Source: Streptomyces sp. ITFR-16 (GTDB lineage Bacteria > Actinomycetota > Actinomycetes > Streptomycetales > Streptomycetaceae). Taken from it: a stretch of 64,000 nucleotides of DNA. The stretch's first letter is position 1, and every line of letters begins with the position of its first letter. The notes below the pieces were generated by a model, which saw only the letters and a program-made list of their open reading frames with translations, was not told where the DNA came from and searched no databases. The position numbers were made by a program, and so were the translations under genes. This document shows, in pieces, positions 42,754-51,127 of the stretch. The stretch spans positions 7,564,001 to 7,628,000 of the forward strand of contig NZ_CP134609.1 in the NCBI RefSeq assembly GCF_031844705.1, in the 5' to 3' direction.

Positions 42754-43695
42754 GTGCCCGACGTCCTCAGCGCACCGCTGGTGGTCGAATTCCCCTTCAC
42801 CCGCTCCCTCGGCCCGGTGCAGAGTGCCTTCCTCACCGGACTGCGCGAACGCACCGTGCTCGGCGTGCGGACCGGTGACGGCAAGGTCCTGGTCCCGCCC
42901 GTCGAGTACGACCCCGTCACCGCGGAGGAGATCCGCGACCTGGTCGAGGTCGCCCCCACCGGCACGGTCACCACCTGGGCCTGGAACCCCCGCCCCCGTC
43001 GCGCCCAGCCCCTGGACACCCCCTTCGCCTGGGTCCTCGTCCGGCTCGACGGCGCCGACACCGCGCTCCTCCACGTCCTGGACGCGCCGGGACCCGATGC
43101 CGTCCGCACCGGAATGCGTGTCCGGATCCGCTGGGCCGAGTCCCGTACCGGTGCCATCACGGACATCGCCTGCTTCGAGCCCCACGAGGGTGCACCCGGT
43201 GTCTCCTCGCCGCACGACGGGGTGTTCGCCGACCCCGTCACCGGCATCGTCACCCCGGCCCGCCTCGACTACACCTACTCACCGGGGCGCGCCCAGAGCG
43301 CCTATCTGGAGGCGCTCGCCGGACACCGCGTCGTCGGTGAGCGCTGCCCGTCCTGCCGCAAGGTGTACGTCCCGCCCCGGGGGGCCTGCCCCACCTGCGG
43401 GGTCGCCACCTCCGAACAGGTCGAGGTCGGACCGCGCGGCACGGTCACCACCTTCTGCGTGGTCAACATCAAGGCGAAGAACCTCGACATCGAGGTGCCC
43501 TACGTCTACGCGCACATCGCCCTCGACGGTGCCGACCTCGCCCTGCACGCCCGGATCGGCGGCATCCCCTACGACCAGGTGCGGATGGGGCTGCGCGTGG
43601 AGCCCGTCTGGGCCGAGGGCAGCCGCCACCCCGACCACTACCGGCCCACCGGCGAGCCGGACGCCGACTACGACACGTACAAGGAGCTGGTCTAG
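42754..43695 (+). CDS. Double DUF35 (OB-fold/zinc-ribbon) acyl-CoA-associated protein, Rv3521-like
   Basis: A 313-residue protein with two DUF35 modules. The first OB-fold (about 5-140) lacks the zinc cysteines. The second (about 175-313) has the rubredoxin-like zinc ribbon CPSC...CPTC (Cys198, 201, 212, 215) and an OB-fold. DUF35 proteins bind acyl-CoA and form complexes with lipid-transfer thiolases and hydratases, e.g. the ChsH2 DUF35-Ltp2 aldolase of cholesterol side-chain removal. The position before two thiolase-like genes, as in Rv3521-ltp4-ltp3 of M. tuberculosis, suggests it is their partner. Start GTG at 42754, with AGGAGG 5 nt upstream. Confidence 0.82.
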   Translation: MPDVLSAPLVVEFPFTRSLGPVQSAFLTGLRERTVLGVRTGDGKVLVPPVEYDPVTAEEIRDLVEVAPTGTVTTWAWNPRPRRAQPLDTPFAWVLVRLDGADTALLHVLDAPGPDAVRTGMRVRIRWAESRTGAITDIACFEPHEGAPGVSSPHDGVFADPVTGIVTPARLDYTYSPGRAQSAYLEALAGHRVVGERCPSCRKVYVPPRGACPTCGVATSEQVEVGPRGTVTTFCVVNIKAKNLDIEVPYVYAHIALDGADLALHARIGGIPYDQVRMGLRVEPVWAEGSRHPDHYRPTGEPDADYDTYKELV

Positions 43696-44748
43696 ATGCG
43701 GGACGTAGCGATCGTCGCCTTCGCGCAGACCGACCATCTGCGGCGCACCGACGACCTCTCCGAGGTCGAGATGCTGATGCCCGTCCTGCACCGGGTCCTC
43801 GACGCGACCGGCCTGAGGACCAGTGACATCGGCTTCACCTGCTCCGGCTCCAGCGACTACCTCGCGGGCCGCGCCTTCTCGTTCACCATGGCGCTCGACG
43901 GCGTCGGCGCCCATCCGCCGATCTCCGAGTCCCATGTGGAGATGGACGGCGCCTGGGCCCTGTACGAGGCCTGGGTGAAGATCCAGACCGGCGAGGCGGA
44001 CACCGCGCTCGTCTACGCCTACGGGAAGTCCTCGCCCGGCCAGGTGCGCGACGTCCTCACCCGGCAGCTCGACCCGTACTACACCGCCCCGTTGTGGCCC
44101 GACTCCGTCGCCCTCGCCGCCCTCCAGGCACAGGCGCTGATCGACGCGGGCGACACCGACGAGGCCGCGCTCGCGGCCGTCGCCGCCCGCAGCCGCCGCG
44201 ACGCCTCGGACAACCCGCACGCCCAGCTCAGCGGCGCCGTCCCGGCCGGCGAGCGCCTCGTGGGGCCGCTGCGCACCGGCGACTGCCCGCCCGTCGGCGA
44301 CGGCGCGGCGGCCGTGATACTCGCCGCCGGGGACACCGCACGCGCCCTGTGCGCACGGCCCGCCTGGATCAGGGGCATCGACCACCGCATCGAGGCCCAC
44401 GGCCTCGGGGTGCGCGAGCTGACCGACTCGCCGTCCGCCCGGCTCGCCGCCGAACGGGCCGGAGCCTTCGAACGTCCCGTGGACACCGCCGAGTTGCACG
44501 CCCCGTTCACCTCCCAGGAGGTCGTCCTGCGCAAGGCGCTCGGCCTCGGCGACGGTGTCCGGATCAATCCGTCCGGCGGCGCTCTGGCCGCCAACCCGGT
44601 GATGGCCGCCGGGCTGATCCGCCTCGGCGAGGCGGCCGCCCGGATCCACCGCGGCGAGTCCGACCGGGCGCTCGCCCACGCCACGTCCGGACCGTGCCTC
44701 CAGCAGAACCTGGTCGCCGTACTCGAAGGGGAGAGCGCTCATGCCTAA
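43696..44748 (+). CDS. Lipid-transfer/thiolase-domain protein, Ltp4-like
   Basis: A 350-residue thiolase-fold protein. It starts directly after the upstream stop (no gap), so it is coupled. The region that would hold the N-terminal nucleophilic Cys of thiolases reads ISESHVEMDGAWALYEAW, with no Cys. A C-terminal GPCLQQN keeps the second cysteine-type segment. Such Ltp proteins act as retro-aldolases or accessory subunits in steroid side-chain cleavage rather than as classical thiolases. It overlaps the following gene by 8 bp. Closest functional analogue by length and order is Ltp4 (Rv3522). Confidence 0.8.
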   Translation: MRDVAIVAFAQTDHLRRTDDLSEVEMLMPVLHRVLDATGLRTSDIGFTCSGSSDYLAGRAFSFTMALDGVGAHPPISESHVEMDGAWALYEAWVKIQTGEADTALVYAYGKSSPGQVRDVLTRQLDPYYTAPLWPDSVALAALQAQALIDAGDTDEAALAAVAARSRRDASDNPHAQLSGAVPAGERLVGPLRTGDCPPVGDGAAAVILAAGDTARALCARPAWIRGIDHRIEAHGLGVRELTDSPSARLAAERAGAFERPVDTAELHAPFTSQEVVLRKALGLGDGVRINPSGGALAANPVMAAGLIRLGEAAARIHRGESDRALAHATSGPCLQQNLVAVLEGESAHA

Positions 44749-45907
44749 GGAGCCCGTGGCCGTCGTGGGCGTCGGCCAGACCAAGCACGTCGCCGCCCGC
44801 CACGACGTCTCCCTCGCCGGCCTCGTCCGCGAGGCGGCCGCGGCCGCCCTCCGGGACGCCGGCCTGACCTGGGCGGACATCGACGCGGTCGTCATCGGCA
44901 AGGCCCCCGACTTCTTTGAGGGCGTGATGATGCCGGAGCTCTACCTCGCCGACGCCCTCGGCGCGGTCGGCAAACCCCTGCTGCGGGTCCACACCGCCGG
45001 GTCCGTCGGCGGCTCGACGGCGCTCGTCGCCGCCAACCTCGTCGCCGCACGGGTCCACCGCACCGTCCTCACCCTCGCCTTCGAGAAGCAGTCGGAGTCC
45101 AACGCGATGTGGGGGCTCTCGCTGCCCATCCCGTTCCAGCAGCCGCTGCTGGCCGGCGCGGGCGGCTTCTTCGCCCCTCATGTGCGCGCCTACATGCGCC
45201 GGACCGGGGCGCCCGACACCGTCGGCTCCCTCGTCGCGTACAAGGACCGCCGCAACGCGCTGAAGAATCCGTACGCGCACATCCACGACCCGGACATCAC
45301 CCTGGAGAAGGTCCAGTCCGCGCCCATGCTCTGGGACCCGATCCGCTACTCGGAGACCTGCCCGTCCTCCGACGGGGCCTGCGCCATGATCCTCACCGAC
45401 CGGGCCGGCGCGGACCGTTCGCCGCATCCGCCGGCCTGGGTGCACGGCGGTGCGATGCGCAGCGAACCGACCCTCTTCGCGGGCAAGGACTTCGTCTCGC
45501 CGCAGGCCGGCAAGGACTGCGCCGCCGATGTGTACCGGCAGGCCGGGATCGGTGACCCGCGCCGGGAGATCGACGCCGTCGAGATGTACGTCCCGTTCTC
45601 CTGGTACGAACCCATGTGGCTGGAGAACCTCGGCTTCGCCGCCGAGGGCGAGGGCTGGAAGCTGACCGAGGCGGGAGTCACCGAACTCGACGGCGACCTG
45701 CCGGTGAACCCCTCGGGCGGGGTGCTCTCCACCAACCCCATCGGCGCCTCCGGAATGATCCGCTTCGCCGAGGCGGCCCTTCAGGTACGGGGACGGGCGG
45801 GGGAGCACCAGGTGGACGGCGCGCGCCGGGCGCTCGGCCACGCCTACGGCGGCGGGTCGCAGTTCTTCGCCATGTGGCTGGTCGGCGCCGAACCGCCCGC
45901 ACGCTGA
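44741..45907 (+). CDS. Thiolase/lipid-transfer protein, Ltp3-like
   Basis: A 388-residue thiolase-superfamily protein. The canonical Cys position is replaced (VHTAGSVGGSTALVAANL). The C-terminal segment NPSGGVLSTNPIGASGMIRF is well conserved, but the final GHAYGGGSQFF lacks the second catalytic Cys. It is therefore unlikely to be a true acyltransferase; an aldolase-type carbon-carbon cleavage with the DUF35 partner is more plausible. The ATG at 44741 overlaps the ltp4-like gene. It ends the five-gene block. Length and order match Ltp3 (Rv3523). Confidence 0.8.
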   Translation: MPKEPVAVVGVGQTKHVAARHDVSLAGLVREAAAAALRDAGLTWADIDAVVIGKAPDFFEGVMMPELYLADALGAVGKPLLRVHTAGSVGGSTALVAANLVAARVHRTVLTLAFEKQSESNAMWGLSLPIPFQQPLLAGAGGFFAPHVRAYMRRTGAPDTVGSLVAYKDRRNALKNPYAHIHDPDITLEKVQSAPMLWDPIRYSETCPSSDGACAMILTDRAGADRSPHPPAWVHGGAMRSEPTLFAGKDFVSPQAGKDCAADVYRQAGIGDPRREIDAVEMYVPFSWYEPMWLENLGFAAEGEGWKLTEAGVTELDGDLPVNPSGGVLSTNPIGASGMIRFAEAALQVRGRAGEHQVDGARRALGHAYGGGSQFFAMWLVGAEPPAR

Positions 45908-46018
45908 TCCCGCCGCCCCTCCCGGACGGGCCGCATCGCCGCACTCCGCGGCCTGTTCGGGACCGGCGGCGCTCACTAGGCTTTGCCCCGGCCGCAATCG
46001 TCAGCGGGAGGAACGGAC

Positions 46019-46261
46019 GTGACGGAGAGCAGGACCACCCCACCCCCCTTCGCCGGCTGGGACAAGCCGGAACTGGACCTGAGCGGCGCGCGGTGGACAT
46101 CGGGCAGCCAGGGCATCGGCGATGTCCAGATCGCCTTCGTCGAGGGCTTCATCGCCATGCGCAACGCGGGCCGCCCCGGCAGCCCCTCGGTCGTCTTCAC
46201 CCCGGCCGAATGGCGGGCCTTCGTACTCAACGCCCGTGACGGGGAGTTCGACCTGACCTGA
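46019..46261 (+). CDS. DUF397 protein (small regulatory partner)
   Basis: An 80-residue DUF397-type protein with the typical ending VVFTPAEWRAFVLNARDGEFDL. DUF397 proteins are usually encoded beside an XRE regulator (WhiJ/AbaA-like pairs) and act as its antagonist; here the gene stands alone, so its partner must be elsewhere. The GTG at 46019 is fixed by GGGAGGA 6 nt upstream. A TAGGCT -10-like element (45977-45982) lies 36 bp before the start. Confidence 0.75.
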   Translation: MTESRTTPPPFAGWDKPELDLSGARWTSGSQGIGDVQIAFVEGFIAMRNAGRPGSPSVVFTPAEWRAFVLNARDGEFDLT

Positions 46262-46270
46262 CGAGCCGCC

Positions 46271-46924
46271 TCACGGCCACAGCAGCTCGCGCAGCCAGCC
46301 GCCGTCCTGCGCACGGTAGTTGAGCCGGGTGTGCCGGCGCTCCCGGTCGCCCTGCCAGAACTCGACGCTCTGCGGCCGCACCGTGTACAGCGTCCACCCC
46401 GGCGGTACGAGATCCGGCTCCCGCTCCAGCCGGGCCAGTGAGGCGCGCACCGCCGCGTCGCGCTCGGCCGGGTCGGTGAGCGGGGTGCTCTGGCGGCCGA
46501 GCAGCGCCTCCGCCCTCGCCCCGGCGCCCCGGGCCAGGAAGTCCGCCGCGCTCAGCTCCCTGCTCTCCGCGACCACCGGACCGCGCACCCGCACCTGCCG
46601 GGCCAGCGGCGGCCAGTAGAAGGTGAGCGCCGCATAGGGGCGCTCACCGAGATCGCGGCCCTTGACCCCGCCCGTGTCCGAGGCGAACTGCCAGCCCCCG
46701 GCGGTGACGTCCTTGAGGATCAGGGTGCGCGCCGTCGGATTGCCGTCCGCGCCCGCCGTGGCGAGGGTCATCGCATGCGGCTCGCGCACCCCGGCCGCCA
46801 GTGCGTGCCGCAGCCACGCCACGAACAGCTCGGCCGGGTCGTCCGGCGCCGTGCGCGGGTCGAACCCGGGCAGCTCCCCCTGGAACACCTCGATCCCCCG
46901 CAGCAACTGCCGCAGCTCACTCAT
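46271..46924 (-). CDS. pdxH: Pyridoxamine-phosphate oxidase family protein (PdxH-like)
   Basis: The 217-residue product follows the PNPOx fold of pyridoxine/pyridoxamine 5'-phosphate oxidase, an FMN enzyme that makes PLP. Signatures are HAMTLATAGADGNPTARTLILKD, FASDTGGVKGRDLG and the C-terminal dimerisation segment FWQGDRERRHTRLNYRAQDGGW. The FMN-contact Arg/Lys residues of PdxH are recognisable (ARTLILKD; RQVRVRG). The ATG at 46924 has GGGGAGG 5 nt upstream; an earlier in-frame start at 46954 does not. It ends 9 bp from the convergent DUF397 gene. A general flavin-reductase role cannot be excluded. Confidence 0.78.
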   Translation of the reverse strand: MSELRQLLRGIEVFQGELPGFDPRTAPDDPAELFVAWLRHALAAGVREPHAMTLATAGADGNPTARTLILKDVTAGGWQFASDTGGVKGRDLGERPYAALTFYWPPLARQVRVRGPVVAESRELSAADFLARGAGARAEALLGRQSTPLTDPAERDAAVRASLARLEREPDLVPPGWTLYTVRPQSVEFWQGDRERRHTRLNYRAQDGGWLRELLWP

Positions 46925-46965
46925 CCCGGCCTCCCCGTGCTGCCGCCGAACCACACGGCCACGAT

Positions 46966-46994
46966 CTAATGGTTGTGCTTCACGCTAGCATTAG
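46966..46994. promoter_or_regulatory. Symmetric divergent promoter between pdxH-like and CGNR genes
   Basis: CTAATG (46966-46971) and its reverse complement CATTAG (46989-46994) flank 17 bp. On the plus strand TAGCAT (46986-46991) is a good -10 that ends 6 bases before the ATG at 46998, so that transcript is probably leaderless. Confidence 0.45.
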
Positions 46995-46997
46995 CTC

Positions 46998-47594
46998 ATG
47001 TCCGGCACCCGGCTCGCCCTCGACCTGGCCCTCACCGTCCGCCACGACGGCCGGGGCGGCGTCGCGGACGACCTCGACACCCCGGTGGGCCTCACCGCCT
47101 GGGTCCGCGACCGGACCGACCTGCTCGGCCGGCTCCCGCTGCCCGGGGACTGGACCGCCGGGGACGCCGACCTCGACGCCGTACGCGCGCTGCGTGGCGC
47201 GGTCCGGGCGCTCTTCGCGCACGCGGTGCGCCCCGGTGCGCCCAGCCCGGCGGACGCGGACCGGCTGATCCCCGTCGAGGAGGCGCTCGCCCGGCTCAAC
47301 GCCGCCGCCGCGGCCGTGCCCGTCGTGCCCCGCCTGGACTGGCCGCCGGACGGTGAACCCCTCGCCCGGCACCGTCCTGCGGCGGCAGCGGCCGGACCCG
47401 CACTGCCCGCCGCCCTCGCCCGCGCCGCCATCGCCTTCCTCGCCGGACCCGACCGGGCGGCCCTGCGCGCCTGCCACGCACCCCGCTGCGTGCGCTACTT
47501 CCTCAAGGAGCACCCGCGCCAGGAGTGGTGCAAGCCGTCCTGCGGCAACCGGGCCCGGGTGGCACGCCACCACGAGCGCCACCGCACACCGTAG
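46998..47594 (+). CDS. CGNR zinc-finger protein (ABATE domain)
   Basis: A 198-residue putative stress-response/nucleic-acid-binding protein. The N-terminal ABATE-like helical domain is followed by the diagnostic C-terminal zinc finger: Cys159, Cys164, Cys178 and Cys182, with the CGNR box at 182-185 and the basic RARVARHHERHR tail. The family is widespread in Streptomyces and of unknown function, thought to be transcriptional. No ribosome-binding site lies before the ATG, consistent with a leaderless start from the promoter just upstream. Confidence 0.88.
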   Translation: MSGTRLALDLALTVRHDGRGGVADDLDTPVGLTAWVRDRTDLLGRLPLPGDWTAGDADLDAVRALRGAVRALFAHAVRPGAPSPADADRLIPVEEALARLNAAAAAVPVVPRLDWPPDGEPLARHRPAAAAAGPALPAALARAAIAFLAGPDRAALRACHAPRCVRYFLKEHPRQEWCKPSCGNRARVARHHERHRTP

Positions 47595-47595
47595 G

Positions 47596-47601
47596 TAGCG
47601 T
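47596..47601 (+). promoter_or_regulatory. -10-like element for leaderless start at 47608
   Basis: TAGCGT ends 6 bases before the GTG at 47608, and no ribosome-binding site is visible. The distance matches the leaderless arrangement seen at 46998 and 48125. Confidence 0.4.
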
Positions 47602-47607
47602 GGGGGC

Positions 47608-48015
47608 GTGACAGGTGAAAGCGATCTCCGAGTCCTGCTGAGCGGGCTGCGCCCGGAGCTGCACCCCGGCCGCTATGTCTTCGCGACCGTGCCCGGCGGT
47701 GCCGTGCCCGAGGGCACGGCACCCGTCGTCACGGTCCACGAGAGCGAGGGGCTCACCCTGGTGCTCCCCCAGGAGCAGGCCGAGGCCGCGGGGCTGGCGC
47801 ACTTCTTCCCGGCGGGCTGGATCACGCTCCGTGTGCACTCCGCACTCGACGCGGTCGGGCTGACCGCCGCCGTCTCCCTCGCCCTCACCGACGTCGGGAT
47901 CAGCTGCAACGTGGTGGCCGGCTTCCACCACGACCACCTCTTCGTCCCGCACGACAGGGCCGCCGACGCCGTCGCCGTACTGGAGACGCTGGCGGCGGAG
48001 TCGCGCATCGGCTGA
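47608..48015 (+). CDS. ACT-domain protein (ACT_3/COG3602-like)
   Basis: A 135-residue protein. The N-terminal half (to about 60) resembles the YkuL-like extension seen with COG3602 ACT proteins. The C-terminal half (about 70-130) is a small ACT-type ligand-binding domain (WITLRVHSALDAVGLTAAV, then SCNVVAGFHHDHLFVP), of the kind found in regulatory domains of amino-acid enzymes. No enzymatic residues are seen. It may sense an amino acid. It starts 13 bp after the CGNR gene. Confidence 0.7.
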   Translation: MTGESDLRVLLSGLRPELHPGRYVFATVPGGAVPEGTAPVVTVHESEGLTLVLPQEQAEAAGLAHFFPAGWITLRVHSALDAVGLTAAVSLALTDVGISCNVVAGFHHDHLFVPHDRAADAVAVLETLAAESRIG

Positions 48016-48112
48016 ACGGGGCAGGTGTGACGGCCGGGGCGGCGGTGGCGCAAGGGCGGCGGCAACGGCGGTGGGCTTACGGGCCCGGCTCGGCGAGGTG
48101 GGCCAGGACACG

Positions 48113-48118
48113 TAACAT
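48113..48118 (+). promoter_or_regulatory. -10 element for leaderless start at 48125
   Basis: TAACAT ends 6 bases before the ATG at 48125; no ribosome-binding site is present. A leaderless mRNA is predicted. Confidence 0.45.
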
Positions 48119-48124
48119 GTCTGC

Positions 48125-48625
48125 ATGTCCTTCCTCCGCCGCCGTAGTGCCGCCACCCCCGCGGGCCCCGACTTCGACGTCCTGGCCATGGACCCTGGTG
48201 ACTGGCCCGGAAACCTCGGCGCCGGTCTGCTGCCCGCGCCCGACGGCAGTTGTCAGGGCGTGTTCCTCCGGTACGACCTGTTCGGCGGCCGGGGCCCCGC
48301 GATGATCATCGGCAACCTCCCGGAGGGCTCGCCCGCGCGCGAGACCGAGGAGGGGCAGGTCCCCTTCGAGGTGGCCCAGCTGCTGCTGGCGCTGGAGAAC
48401 GACGAGCCGGTCGAGGTCACTGGCACCGAGGACATGCCGGTGATGCAGGGCGACAACCTGCTGATCGTCCGCCGGGTGAAGCTCTCCGAGAGCCGGATTT
48501 CCTGCGTGCAGTTCGACCGCAGCGACGGTGTGCTCGTGACCATCGCGAGCTGGGACCGGCCGATCACCGACGACCTGTACACCCTGCTGAAGCCGCTGCC
48601 CGCGGAGCTCTTCCAGCAGGACTGA
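48125..48625 (+). CDS. Conserved hypothetical protein
   Basis: A 166-residue protein I do not recognise. It has no signal peptide, membrane segment or metal motif. The composition is soluble, with FDVLAMDPGDWPGNLGAGL near the start and DRSDGVLVTIASWDRPITDDLY near the end. A likely leaderless start and a terminator hairpin 35 bp after its stop mark it as a single-gene transcript. Relatives appear to be common in Streptomyces, but I cannot name a function. Confidence 0.7.
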   Translation: MSFLRRRSAATPAGPDFDVLAMDPGDWPGNLGAGLLPAPDGSCQGVFLRYDLFGGRGPAMIIGNLPEGSPARETEEGQVPFEVAQLLLALENDEPVEVTGTEDMPVMQGDNLLIVRRVKLSESRISCVQFDRSDGVLVTIASWDRPITDDLYTLLKPLPAELFQQD

Positions 48626-48659
48626 GCCGGCACCGCCCGCCCGCCTCCTCCATGCCACC

Positions 48660-48682
48660 GCGGCCTCTGTCCAAGAGGCCGC
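48660..48682 (+). terminator. Intrinsic terminator after 48125-48625
   Basis: Perfect 9-bp arms GCGGCCTCT and its complement around a 5-nt loop (GTCCA), followed by TTTGT. It lies 34 bp past the stop and precedes the fucosidase promoter. Confidence 0.8.
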
Positions 48683-48695
48683 TTTGTCATGCCTC

Positions 48696-48725
48696 TTGTC
48701 CGCACAGTCATCGGACCTCTAGCCT
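48696..48725 (+). promoter_or_regulatory. Promoter of the GH95 fucosidase gene
   Basis: TTGTCC (48696-48701) and TAGCCT (48720-48725) are separated by 18 bp. The ATG at 48734 follows 8 bases later without a ribosome-binding site, so the message is probably leaderless. Confidence 0.55.
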
Positions 48726-48733
48726 CGTTCGGC

Positions 48734-51127
48734 ATGACATCAGGGATGACGCGACGCACCACAGTGAAGACAGCGATCAGCGCAACAGGCGCCCTGGCGC
48801 TGGGAGTTCCGGCGCTCTCCGGCACGGCGGCGGCGCTCGGTACCTCCGATGAATCAGGGAAGCGCGGGCGGGCGGAGGACGTCCCGGATCCGGTGCTCCA
48901 GTACCGCGCTCCCGCCGCCGACTGGGAGAGCGAGTCCCTGCCCATCGGCGGCGGTGCCCTCGGTGCGAGCGTCTACGGGACACTCGCCTCCGAACGCCTC
49001 ACCTTCAACGAGAAGACCCTGTGGACCGGCGGCCCGGGCTCGGCCGGCGGATACGACTTCGGCAACTGGACGGCCCCGAGACCGGGCGTCCTCGCCGGTG
49101 TGCAGGAGCGGCTGGACAGCGAGGGCGGCCTCGGTCCCGACGCGGTGGCCGCCGAACTCGGCCAGGCCCGCCGCGGCTACGGCGCCTACCAGGTCTTCGG
49201 GGACCTGCGGCTGGACATGGAGGGAGCGCCGTCCGCCCCCGACGCGAGCTACCGGCGCGGCCTGGACCTGCGCACCGCCCTCGCCACCGTCACGTACACC
49301 CACGAAGGGGCCGCCCACAGCCGGGAGTTCTTCGCCTCCCACCCCGGGGCCGTGATCGCCGGACGGCTCACCGCCGACCGCCCCGGGCAGGTCGCCTTCA
49401 CCCTGCGCTACACCTCGCCCCGCGACGACTTCAGCGCCACCGCCGCCGGCGACCGGCTCACCGTACGCGGTGCGCTCCAGGACAACGGACTGCGCTTCGA
49501 GGCCCAGATCCGGGTGGGCGCCACCGGCGGCACGGTCACCGCCGGGGGAGACGGCACCCTCACCGTCACCGGGGCCGACAGCGCCTGGTTCTTCCTCGCC
49601 GCCGGCACCGACTACGCGGACACCTACCCCGGCTACCGGGGCGAGGACCCGCACACCGCGGTCACCTCGGCCGTCGACACCGCGGCGGCCGCCTCGTACG
49701 AGAGCGTCCGCGACACCCACGTCGCCGACCACCGGGCCCTGTTCGACCGGGTCGCGCTCGACATCGGCCAGCAGCTCCCCGACCTGCCCACCGATCAGCT
49801 CCTCAGCGCCTACACAGGCGGCGCCGCACCCGCCGACCGCGCCCTGGAGGCGCTGTTCTTCCAGTACGGCCGCTATCTGCTGATCGCCTCCTCGCGGGCC
49901 GGCTCGCTGCCCGCCAACCTCCAGGGCGTGTGGAACAACTCCACCACCCCGCCCTGGTCCGCCGACTACCACACCAACATCAACCTCCAGATGAACTACT
50001 GGCTCGCCGAGACCACCAACCTCGCCGAGACCACCGCCCCGTACGACCGCTACGTCCAGGCCATGCGCGAGCCCGGCCGCCGAACGGCACGCGAGATGTT
50101 CGGGACCGACGGATGGGTCGTCCACAACGAGACCAACCCCTTCGGCTTCACCGGGGTGCACGACTGGTCCACCTCCTTCTGGTTCCCCGAGGCCGCCGCC
50201 TGGCTCACCCAGCAGATGTACGAGCACTACCGCTTCGGCGGCTCCACCGACTACCTGCGCTCCACCGCCTACCCGGCCATGAAGGAGGCCGCCGCATTCT
50301 GGCTGGCCAACCTGCGCACCGACCCGCGCGACGGCCTCCTCGTCGTCACCCCGAGCTACTCGCCCGAGCACGGCGACTTCACCGCCGGGGCGGCGATGTC
50401 CCAGCAGATCGTCCACGACCTGCTCACGAGCACACTGGAGGCCGCCCGCACCCTAGGCGACGCACCCGCCTTCCGGGACCGGCTCACGGCGGCACTCGAC
50501 CGGCTCGACCCCGGCCTGCGGACCGGCAGCTGGGGCCAGCTCCAGGAGTGGAAGAGCGACCGCGACGACCCCGCCGACGACCACCGCCATGTCTCGCACC
50601 TCTTCGCCCTCCACCCCGGCCGGCAGATCGAGGCGGGCAGCTCCTGGGCCGAAGCCGCCAGGATCTCCCTCGGCGCCCGTGGCGACGGCGGCACCGGCTG
50701 GTCCAAGGCATGGAAGATCAACTTCTGGGCGCGGCTGCGGGACGGCGACCACGCCCTGAAGATGCTCTCCGAGCAGCTGAAGAGCTCCACCCTGCCCAAC
50801 CTCTGGGACACCCACCCGCCGTTCCAGATCGACGGCAACTTCGGTGCCTCGTCGGGCATGGCCGAGATGCTGCTCCAGAGCCAGCACGACGTCATCGAGA
50901 TCCTCCCCGCCCTCCCGGCCGGCTGGCCGGACGGATCGGTGCGCGGGCTGCGCGCCCGGGGAGGATTCACCGTCGACATCGAGTGGGCCGCCGGACGGGC
51001 CCGCCGTGTGGTGCTCACGGCGGGCCGCACCCGCGAAGCGACCGTCCGCAGCACGCTGTTCACCAGCGGCGAGAAGGTCATCAGGGCCCGCGCCGGACAG
51101 AGCTACACACTCACCCCCGACAGCTGA
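48734..51127 (+). CDS. GH95 alpha-L-fucosidase, exported
   Basis: A 797-residue glycoside hydrolase of family 95 (inverting alpha-1,2-L-fucosidase or galactosidase). A Tat-type signal (MTRRTTVKTAIS, then Ala-rich, cleavage near TAAA) leads to an N-terminal beta-sandwich (about 60-330) and an alpha/alpha barrel. The catalytic set is visible: Asn415 and Asn417 in HTNINLQMNYW, the acid Glu545 in SPEHGDFT, and Asp700 in FQIDGNFG. It should release fucose (or related) residues from plant or microbial glycans outside the cell. Its stop overlaps the geosmin synthase stop region by 25 bp. Confidence 0.9.
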   Translation: MTSGMTRRTTVKTAISATGALALGVPALSGTAAALGTSDESGKRGRAEDVPDPVLQYRAPAADWESESLPIGGGALGASVYGTLASERLTFNEKTLWTGGPGSAGGYDFGNWTAPRPGVLAGVQERLDSEGGLGPDAVAAELGQARRGYGAYQVFGDLRLDMEGAPSAPDASYRRGLDLRTALATVTYTHEGAAHSREFFASHPGAVIAGRLTADRPGQVAFTLRYTSPRDDFSATAAGDRLTVRGALQDNGLRFEAQIRVGATGGTVTAGGDGTLTVTGADSAWFFLAAGTDYADTYPGYRGEDPHTAVTSAVDTAAAASYESVRDTHVADHRALFDRVALDIGQQLPDLPTDQLLSAYTGGAAPADRALEALFFQYGRYLLIASSRAGSLPANLQGVWNNSTTPPWSADYHTNINLQMNYWLAETTNLAETTAPYDRYVQAMREPGRRTAREMFGTDGWVVHNETNPFGFTGVHDWSTSFWFPEAAAWLTQQMYEHYRFGGSTDYLRSTAYPAMKEAAAFWLANLRTDPRDGLLVVTPSYSPEHGDFTAGAAMSQQIVHDLLTSTLEAARTLGDAPAFRDRLTAALDRLDPGLRTGSWGQLQEWKSDRDDPADDHRHVSHLFALHPGRQIEAGSSWAEAARISLGARGDGGTGWSKAWKINFWARLRDGDHALKMLSEQLKSSTLPNLWDTHPPFQIDGNFGASSGMAEMLLQSQHDVIEILPALPAGWPDGSVRGLRARGGFTVDIEWAAGRARRVVLTAGRTREATVRSTLFTSGEKVIRARAGQSYTLTPDS

